64,000 nucleotides of DNA from Oscillibacter sp. Lineage in GTDB: Bacteria; Bacillota; Clostridia; Oscillospirales; Oscillospiraceae. Both the position numbers and the translations under genes were made by a program. The notes under the pieces were generated by a model that worked only from the letters and a program-made list of their open reading frames with translations, made no database searches and was not told the origin of the DNA. Below are positions 42,886-49,629 of the stretch, in pieces. The stretch's first letter is position 1; the number at the start of each line of letters is the position of its first letter. The stretch is from the NCBI GenBank assembly GCA_022797935.1, contig JAAWLO010000003.1, forward strand, positions 1 to 64,000. The letters run 5' to 3'.

Positions 42886-43752
42886 TCATGGCAGCTCCAA
42901 AGTGAACCGGCCCAGCTTGCCCCCCCGGAACTCATCCAGAAGGATATTGGCCATCCGCTCCGTGTCCACCTCGCCGCCGGAGATCAGAAAGCCCCGCCGC
43001 TTCCCCGCCGTTTCCAGCAGCCGGTAGCCATAGGCTATATCGTTCTCCTCCCCCGTCCGCTCCGGCAGGGCGGAGAGCTTATAGCCGGTTTTCAGCGTCT
43101 CGGGATAATGGTCCGCCAAATAGGCCATCAGGTGGCAGCCCAGGGTCTCTGTATCCAGGACCTCGTCCCGCACCGCACCGGTGAAGGCCAGATGCAGGCC
43201 CACCGTTTCATCCCCCAGCTTCGGCCAGAGAATCCCCGGTGTGTCCAGCAAGTCCAAACCGGCGTCCACGTGGACCCATTGCTTTCCCCGGGTGACTCCG
43301 GGGCGGTCCCCCGCCTTCGCCGTCTTCCGGCCCGCAATCCGGTTGATAAAGGTGGATTTTCCCACATTGGGCACCCCGACCACCATGGCCCGGATGGGAC
43401 GGCCCACCTGACCTTTTTCCTTCCAGCGGGCAATCTGTTCCCGCAGTGCCGACCGGGCCAGAGCCGTCATCTGTCCCGCTCCCTGACCGGATTTGGCGTC
43501 CATTGCCGCCGCCGGAAGATGAGCGCTGTAATATTCCAACCAGGCCCGGGTTCCCTGGGGATCCGCCTGGTCCGCCCGATTTAGTATGAGAATTCGGGGT
43601 TTTCCCGCGCAAAGAGCTTCAATGTCCGGGTTCCGGCTGGAAACCGGAATGCGGGCGTCCGCCAGCTCCACGACCAAATCCACATGCTTCAGATCCTGTT
43701 CCATCTGCCGCCGGGTCTTTGTCATATGACCTGGATACCAGTGTATGTCCAT
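42886..43752 (-). CDS. rbgA: Ribosome biogenesis GTPase YlqF/RbgA
   Basis: MDIHWYPGHMTKTRRQM; circularly permuted GTPase motifs LNRAD and GVPNVGKSTFINRIAG. Confidence 0.95.
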   Translation of the reverse strand: MDIHWYPGHMTKTRRQMEQDLKHVDLVVELADARIPVSSRNPDIEALCAGKPRILILNRADQADPQGTRAWLEYYSAHLPAAAMDAKSGQGAGQMTALARSALREQIARWKEKGQVGRPIRAMVVGVPNVGKSTFINRIAGRKTAKAGDRPGVTRGKQWVHVDAGLDLLDTPGILWPKLGDETVGLHLAFTGAVRDEVLDTETLGCHLMAYLADHYPETLKTGYKLSALPERTGEENDIAYGYRLLETAGKRRGFLISGGEVDTERMANILLDEFRGGKLGRFTLELP

Positions 43753-43756
43753 GGCG

Positions 43757-44350
43757 TCAGCCCTCCTTTCCGGAAATCCGTCCAATTCGCCCGTAGTCCC
43801 GCCGGCCGGTCTCCAAATCAGGTCCCGGAAAGGCCAGAAACACCGCCCGGCCGATGACGCAGCGGATGTCAACCGTCCCCAAACGGACATCCCGGCTGTC
43901 GGTACTGGCGTTGCGGTTATCCCCCAGGACAAACAGACTGCCCTCCGGCACCGTCAGGGGAAAAACCGTCCCCTCCTCCGTAAAGGTCAGCTCATTGATG
44001 TAAGGCTCCTGAAGCCGCTGGCCATCTACAAATACGGACCCGGATGCAAAATCGGTATCCACCACCTGTCCCCCTGTGGCAATGACCCGCTTGACAATAG
44101 GGCGACCGGAATCAAAGGAGGATTTGGCCACAATCACAATCTCTCCCTGCCGGTACTCCCCGCAGAAGAGACTGCTCAAAACCAAAAGCCGGTCCTGGTC
44201 CTGAAGAGTGGGAACCATGGAATGCCCGCTCACGCCAATCAGGCGAATTACAAACGTAAATAGCAGCACAACCGTCAGAACGGAACACACCAGAGCCTGC
44301 ACCCAACCGTAGATCTCCCGGTGCAGGCGTCCTTTCTCCACGGTCTCCAT
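43757..44350 (-). CDS. lepB: Signal peptidase I (second tandem copy)
   Basis: GVSGHSMVPTL; KRVIATGGQVVD; VLGDNRNASTDSRD. Confidence 0.94.
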   Translation of the reverse strand: METVEKGRLHREIYGWVQALVCSVLTVVLLFTFVIRLIGVSGHSMVPTLQDQDRLLVLSSLFCGEYRQGEIVIVAKSSFDSGRPIVKRVIATGGQVVDTDFASGSVFVDGQRLQEPYINELTFTEEGTVFPLTVPEGSLFVLGDNRNASTDSRDVRLGTVDIRCVIGRAVFLAFPGPDLETGRRDYGRIGRISGKEG

Positions 44351-44352
44351 CT

Positions 44353-44940
44353 TCAAAGTCTTCCAATGCGGGTCCACTCCCGCACGCCGGCGTCCGGAGA
44401 CTGTCCCGGCACCAGAAGGAATACCGCCCGGCCAATGATGCACCGGGTATCGACTGCTCCCAGATCCGGGTCCCGGCTGTCCCGGCTGGCATTGCGGTTA
44501 TCTCCCATGAGGAAAACACAGCCCTCGGGCACGGTCAGGGGGAACTGGGTTCCCTCTTCCAGAAAAGTTGCCTCCAGGGCATAGGGCTCTCCCAGGGCAA
44601 CGCCGTCCACAGAGACTACCCCGGCGGCAAAGTCAATGTCCACGGTCTGGCCCTCTGTGGCGATCACCCGCTTGACAATGGGCTCGCCTTTTTCAAAGGA
44701 GGCTTTCGCCGCAATCACAACATCTCCCTGCTGGTATTCCCCGCAGAGCAGGCTGTTGGTTACGAGAAGCAAATCCCCATCCTGAAGGGTATTGCGCATG
44801 GAGCCGCCGGAAACGCCCACTACCCGCAAGCCAAAGGTAAACAGCAGCACCGCTGCCAACACCGAACACACCAGAGCCTGGGCCCACTCGTAGACGCCCC
44901 GGCCTGGAATCTCCCGCTTTTCTTCCGCCGCCACAAACAT
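44353..44940 (-). CDS. lepB: Signal peptidase I (first tandem copy)
   Basis: GVSGGSMRNTLQDGD; KRVIATEGQTVDID; LMGDNRNASRDSRD. Confidence 0.94.
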   Translation of the reverse strand: MFVAAEEKREIPGRGVYEWAQALVCSVLAAVLLFTFGLRVVGVSGGSMRNTLQDGDLLLVTNSLLCGEYQQGDVVIAAKASFEKGEPIVKRVIATEGQTVDIDFAAGVVSVDGVALGEPYALEATFLEEGTQFPLTVPEGCVFLMGDNRNASRDSRDPDLGAVDTRCIIGRAVFLLVPGQSPDAGVREWTRIGRL

Positions 44941-45238
44941 TCCTCCTCAATTCCAGTCCCTGATTGGGATACCAGATTCTATTCAATCTTAGTCAGTATA
45001 CCAAAAAGAGACGAAAATCACAAGAGGAATTTCCGGCTGTCGAAAAAAAGTTTTTTGAGCGGAGCAAACATGATATTCCCCTCGAAAACGCCGTGCTTTT
45101 CAGAAACAAAAGTACCGTTATATCGATAGAACAAATATATTTATTTTTTTATTTTTTAGAAATTATCTAAATTTTGCATTATATTTTTATGATTTTATCA
45201 AAATATAAAAAATTATAGAAAAAAAGTTCTATATCCTC

Positions 45239-45286
45239 TTGACAGAAACTTTCGTTCGAAGTACAATGTAGTCGAACAAAGTTTTG
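45239..45286 (+). promoter_or_regulatory. Promoter with interrupted-palindrome operator, possibly LexA-related
   Basis: TTGACA (45239-45244) -N17- TACAAT (45262-45267), flanked by AAACTTTCGTTCGA / TCGAACAAAGTTT arms. Confidence 0.6.
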
Positions 45287-45330
45287 CGGCAGAGGGGAAC
45301 GCCGCCCTCGCCAAAAGGAGGTTTTTGCAA

Positions 45331-45516
45331 ATGACCGGCTGGACTCTTTTTCTCACTATGCTTGGAGCTGCCGTGCTGATCGCTCAGTTTTTCCGATTGA
45401 TTGACCTGATTGAGCGCCCCCGCTCTCACGCTCCCCTCTCCGCACTTCTTCAAAAAGACTGGCAGGCCCTGCTGTCGGACCTCCGGAGGCACAAATGGAT
45501 GTTCTGGAAAAACTAA
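45331..45516 (+). CDS. Small single-TM membrane protein, first gene of the radical SAM operon
   Basis: 61 aa from ATG after AAAAGGAGG; MTGWTLFLTMLGAAVLIAQFFRLIDLIERP...; overlaps the next gene by 22 nt. Confidence 0.65.
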   Translation: MTGWTLFLTMLGAAVLIAQFFRLIDLIERPRSHAPLSALLQKDWQALLSDLRRHKWMFWKN

Positions 45517-46754
45517 CGGTTCTTACCGGCGCCGCCAAGTACGACGCCGCCTGCACCTCCAGCGGCGGAAACCGCCCTTCCAAAAAAGGGCTCCTCGGCA
45601 ACACCTCCACGGCTGCGGCGGGCTGCTGCCACTCCTTTTCCGCCGATGGCCGCTGTGTCACTCTGCTGAAAGTGCTGCTGACCAACCGCTGCATTTACGA
45701 CTGCAAATACTGCGTCAACCGCCGGAGCAACGACACCCGCCGGGCCGCTTTCACCCCCCAGGAGCTGGCGGAACTTACAGTGGGCTTTTACCGGCGGAAT
45801 TACATTGAGGGCCTGTTTCTCTCCTCCGGCGTCTTCCGCAGTCCCGACTACACCACCGAACTGATGATTCGCACCCTGACCCTTTTGCGGGAGGAATACC
45901 GTTTCAACGGCTATATCCATGCCAAAACCATCCCCGGCACTTCCCCGGAACTGGTGGAACGTCTGGGCTTTCTGGCGGACCGGCTCAGCGTGAACATCGA
46001 ACTGCCTTCTGAGGCGGGGCTCCGGACGCTGGCTCCCGACAAGACCAAGACCGCGATCCTCACCCCCATGCGGCAGATTCAGGACCGAAACCGGCAAAGC
46101 CGGGAAGAACTGGTGAAATTCCGCCACGCTCCGCGTTTTGCCCCCGCCGGGCAGAGCACACAGATGATCATAGGGGCTACTCCGGACTCAGACTTCCACA
46201 TCCTCCGCCTCAGCGAAGCCCTCTACAGCCGCTACCGGCTCAAGCGGGTATTTTACTCTGCCTACGTGCCTGTGGCGGAACACGCTTTGCTCCCCGCCCG
46301 GGACAGCAAGCCGCCGTTGCTGCGGGAACACCGCCTTTACCAGGCAGACTGGCTGCTGCGGTTCTATGGTTTTCGGGCGCAGGAGCTTTTGGATGAGGCG
46401 CATCCGGATTTTGACGCCCGTGTAGACCCTAAATGCAGCTGGGCTCTGGCTCACCCGGAGTTCTTCCCTGTGGAAGTCAACACCGCGGACCGGGAAACGC
46501 TGCTGCGGGTCCCCGGGGTCGGGGTCACCTCCGTCCGGCGGATTCTTGCGGCACGGCGGTCGGGTCCCCTTCGGATAGAGAACCTGGGGCGGCTTGGTGT
46601 AGTAATGAAGCGGGCTCAATATTTCCTGACAGCTTCCGGCAAAATGGCCGATGGCCTGCGGTTTACGCCGGAAAGCCTCCTGCGGGGCCTGATTTCCGCC
46701 GAGCGGGCCGGTCTTCCGGGGATGGAGATGGAACAGCTTTCCCTCTTCAGCTGA
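45495..46754 (+). CDS. Putative DNA modification/repair radical SAM protein (rSAM_link_UDG-like)
   Basis: CxxxCxxC motif LLTNRCIYDCKYCVNRRSND; C-terminal helix-hairpin-helix LLRVPGVGVTSVRRILAARR. Confidence 0.88.
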   Translation: MDVLEKLTVLTGAAKYDAACTSSGGNRPSKKGLLGNTSTAAAGCCHSFSADGRCVTLLKVLLTNRCIYDCKYCVNRRSNDTRRAAFTPQELAELTVGFYRRNYIEGLFLSSGVFRSPDYTTELMIRTLTLLREEYRFNGYIHAKTIPGTSPELVERLGFLADRLSVNIELPSEAGLRTLAPDKTKTAILTPMRQIQDRNRQSREELVKFRHAPRFAPAGQSTQMIIGATPDSDFHILRLSEALYSRYRLKRVFYSAYVPVAEHALLPARDSKPPLLREHRLYQADWLLRFYGFRAQELLDEAHPDFDARVDPKCSWALAHPEFFPVEVNTADRETLLRVPGVGVTSVRRILAARRSGPLRIENLGRLGVVMKRAQYFLTASGKMADGLRFTPESLLRGLISAERAGLPGMEMEQLSLFS

Positions 46755-46833
46755 GAAGGTTTTCGCGGCGCGCTTCTTTGCTGTGGATGTTTGTCCTTTC
46801 TCCGCTTCATGACTCTTGCGAAAGGAATCTTTT

Positions 46834-47685
46834 ATGGAAGTCTCTTATCAATACGACGGCAGTTTCGATGGGTTTCTCTCCTGTGTCTTTGCAGTCTACG
46901 CCTATAAAGAAATCCCCGCCGGATTCTGCTCCGGCGAGGATCTTTCCCTATTTGATGCCCGCGTCATCATCACCAATCCAGAGCATGCCAGCCGGGTTCT
47001 GCGGAAAGTCTCCGCCCTTTCCCCGGACGCTGCTCTCCTTCTCCGCCATGGCTTTCTCACCTGTTTGCCAGAGAAAGAAATGCACCTCTTTCACCTCATT
47101 GCGGCCCTCCTGAAGGATGGTCCCGCCTTTCTCCGGAACCGTGCCAACGACGTTTTGTTTCCCGTGGCCCGTGCCGTTCAGCACCTCTACGGCGAAGTTC
47201 ATCTGCTCAAAGGATTCACCCGTTTTTCGGATTACAGCGGCGTCTTGGGCGGCGAAATCCAGCCGAAAAACCGGGTTCTCCCCCTTCTGGGCGGTCACTT
47301 CCGGGCCCGGCTTATAAATGACCCCTTTTTCCTCTATGACCGCACCCACCGGGAGGCCGTCTTCCACACCCCGGGGGAAAATCTGGTCCTTCGGCCATTG
47401 GAGTACGTTCAAGCCGCGCCGCCCAGTCCGGAGGAGGCCCAGTTTCGCCGTCTCTGGAAGCAGTTCTATGACACGGTTGCCATCCGGGAACGCTATAACC
47501 CTCGATGCCGCATGAGCCAAATGCCCAAGCGTTACTGGGGGATGATGACAGAGTTTCAGGGGGAGGCGTATTTCAAACCCCAAAGCTCTCCCGAAGCCGT
47601 TTCAGCCCCCGGCGTTCCAGGCGGGATACCTGCACCTGCGACACCCCCACCACTCGGGCCGTCTGTTCCTGCGTCAATCCTTTGA
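46834..47685 (+). CDS. Partner protein of the radical SAM enzyme (TIGR03915/DUF4130-like), extended at the C-terminus
   Basis: MEVSYQYDGSFDGFLSCVFAVYAYKEIP; FTRFSDYSGVLGGEIQPKNRVLPLLGGHFRARL; AIRERYNPRCRMSQMPKRYWGMMTEFQ. Confidence 0.8.
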   Translation: MEVSYQYDGSFDGFLSCVFAVYAYKEIPAGFCSGEDLSLFDARVIITNPEHASRVLRKVSALSPDAALLLRHGFLTCLPEKEMHLFHLIAALLKDGPAFLRNRANDVLFPVARAVQHLYGEVHLLKGFTRFSDYSGVLGGEIQPKNRVLPLLGGHFRARLINDPFFLYDRTHREAVFHTPGENLVLRPLEYVQAAPPSPEEAQFRRLWKQFYDTVAIRERYNPRCRMSQMPKRYWGMMTEFQGEAYFKPQSSPEAVSAPGVPGGIPAPATPPPLGPSVPASIL

Positions 47686-48277
47686 AGTACCGGAGAAGTA
47701 TGGTCATACGCTCTTTTTCCGGCAGACCGTCAATGGCCTCCCGCAGGGCAATCCGCTCCACCATACCCTCTTCCGGCGCCTCTGTGCCCAGGACATTTTC
47801 CAGGGTCAGCCCCTCTGCCGTTTCCCGCTGGAGCGACTCCGGCGCATCCGTGGCCAGGTCTGTCCGGGCGATTTCCTCCGGCGTCAGACCCGTGGCTTCA
47901 GAGAGCTCCGAGAGAGCCGGTTCCCGGCCAAGCTGGTGCCGCAGGCGCTCCCTGACTGTGTAAAGTGTTTGTGCTTGCTCACGGATGCTGCGCCCGACTT
48001 TCAGAACTCCATCATCTCGGAGAAAGCGGCGAATTTCCCCGGCAATTTTGGGCACGGCATAGGTGGAAAAGCAGGTGCCATAGTCGAAGTCAAAGCCCTG
48101 GACCGCTTTCAAAAAGCCCAGGCATCCCAGCTGATACAAATCGTCGGGCTCCACCCCCCGGCCATAATAGCGCCGGACTACGCTCCAGATCAGGCCGTTG
48201 TTCTCTATCACCGCCTGCTCACAGGCATCCCGGTCCCCTTGCTGCGCTGCCCGGAGGAGGTCAAGAGCCGCGCTCAT
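47573..48277 (-). CDS. sigF: RNA polymerase sporulation sigma factor SigF
   Basis: NNGLIWSVVRRYYGRGVEPDDLYQLGCLGFLKAVQGFDFDYGTCFSTYAVPKIAGEIRRFLRDDG; in operon with spoIIAB and spoIIAA. Confidence 0.95.
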   Translation of the reverse strand: MSAALDLLRAAQQGDRDACEQAVIENNGLIWSVVRRYYGRGVEPDDLYQLGCLGFLKAVQGFDFDYGTCFSTYAVPKIAGEIRRFLRDDGVLKVGRSIREQAQTLYTVRERLRHQLGREPALSELSEATGLTPEEIARTDLATDAPESLQRETAEGLTLENVLGTEAPEEGMVERIALREAIDGLPEKERMTILLRYFKGLTQEQTARVVGVSQVQVSRLERRGLKRLRESFGV

Positions 48278-48717
48278 TTCGTCCGCCGGGGGGCCAAACG
48301 CTTGCGCATCACCACCGTGGTCCCCTTCCCCACCGCTGACCGCACCGTTACTTGATCCATGAAGCTCTCCATAATCGTAAAGCCCATACCGCTGCGTTCG
48401 CCGCCTCCGGTGGTAAACATGGGCTGGCGTGCTTGCTCCACATCGGGAATCCCTCGCCCACGGTCTTTCACCGTCAGTTCCAGCACATTCCCTGGCAGAG
48501 TCCGGAATTTCAGCGTCACGCTGCCAATGGCCTCCGGGTAGGCATGGACGATTGCGTTGGTCACCGCCTCACTGACGGCTGTCTTCAAATCCTCCAGCTC
48601 ATTGAGCGTGGGGTCCATCTGTGCCGCGAAACACGCCGCCGCTGACCGCGCAAAGCTCTCGTTCCGGCTATGGCTGGGGAACTCCAGAACCACATAGTTC
48701 TCTGCCTTTGTCCTCAT
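48274..48717 (-). CDS. spoIIAB: Anti-sigma F factor
   Basis: LEDLKTAVSEAVTNAIVHAYPEA; DRGRGIPDVEQARQPMFTTGGGERSGMGFTIMESFMD. Confidence 0.95.
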   Translation of the reverse strand: MRTKAENYVVLEFPSHSRNESFARSAAACFAAQMDPTLNELEDLKTAVSEAVTNAIVHAYPEAIGSVTLKFRTLPGNVLELTVKDRGRGIPDVEQARQPMFTTGGGERSGMGFTIMESFMDQVTVRSAVGKGTTVVMRKRLAPRRTK

Positions 48718-48730
48718 TATGTAAACCTCC

Positions 48731-49036
48731 TCACTTGATGGTAATCAGGCGGCTGACTCCCGCCGCGTCCAAAACCCGCCGGGCCTGGGGCGGGATGTTT
48801 CGTACCAGCAGCCCCCCATCCAGGAGGGTCATTTTTTGCTGCGCCCGAAGCAGCAGGGCAATGCCCGAGCTGTCCATAAAGGTCACTTCTTTGAAGTCTA
48901 TGACCAGACGCCGGGGCAGCGCTGCATCCAGCGTCTGCTCCAGCTCCAGCAGCGCCTTTTTCGCCCCGTGATGATCCAACTCCCCCGACAGCTCCAGCAG
49001 CAGATTCCGATCCGCTTCCGTCGACCGGATTTCCAT
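48731..49036 (-). CDS. spoIIAA: Anti-sigma F factor antagonist
   Basis: STAS domain LVIDFKEVTFMDSSGIALLLRA; in operon with spoIIAB and sigF. Confidence 0.93.
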   Translation of the reverse strand: MEIRSTEADRNLLLELSGELDHHGAKKALLELEQTLDAALPRRLVIDFKEVTFMDSSGIALLLRAQQKMTLLDGGLLVRNIPPQARRVLDAAGVSRLITIK

Positions 49037-49172
49037 ATGACCCCTCCATTCGCGCTCTTTCCGCCGGAAAAAGCTTGTCCGTTTTTTTCGATAATACCAT
49101 ATTCTTCCTTCGAATTTCTGTCGAATTCGCGTCTCTTACTGAAAAACTTCCCGGTTTTCCCACCGCTGTCTG

Positions 49173-49231
49173 AGGTTGACAATTGTATACCTTTCTGCTA
49201 TACTGAAGCTGTAGGTACACAACTGTTTACC
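49173..49231 (+). promoter_or_regulatory. Promoter with two dyad operators (BlaI/MecI-like)
   Basis: TTGACA-N17-TATACT (49176-49204); dyads AGGTTGACAATTGTATACCT (49173-49192) and GGTACACAACTGTTTACC (49214-49231). Confidence 0.7.
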
Positions 49232-49251
49232 AAACGAGAGGAGGCAGAGGC

Positions 49252-49629
49252 ATGAGCATCCACCTTTCCAGCGGCGAGTGGACCCTGATGAATCAATTAT
49301 GGGAGGGTCCGCCTCAAACCATTACAGAGCTGACTGCGGCCCTCAAAGAGAAAACCGGCTGGGGAAAACACACGATTATCACCATGCTTTCCCGGCTGGA
49401 GGCCAAGGGGGCGGTACAGCATCGGGAAGACGGCCGGGCCAAGCGCTATACGCCCACTCTTCCCCGGGAGGAGGCCGCGCGAAGTGAAACCGAACGCTTT
49501 CTCTCCCGCGTCTACCGCGGAAGCCTGGGGGTTATGATGAGCGCCATGGTGGAAAGCCACCAGCTGTCTGAAGCTGAACTGGCTGAGCTGTCCGCCATCC
49601 TGGACAAGGCGGGAGGTGCGGGGCAATGA
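49252..49629 (+). CDS. BlaI/MecI/CopY family transcriptional repressor
   Basis: LSSGEWTLMNQLWEGPPQTITELTAALKEKTGWGKHTIITMLSRLEAKGAV. Confidence 0.93.
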   Translation: MSIHLSSGEWTLMNQLWEGPPQTITELTAALKEKTGWGKHTIITMLSRLEAKGAVQHREDGRAKRYTPTLPREEAARSETERFLSRVYRGSLGVMMSAMVESHQLSEAELAELSAILDKAGGAGQ

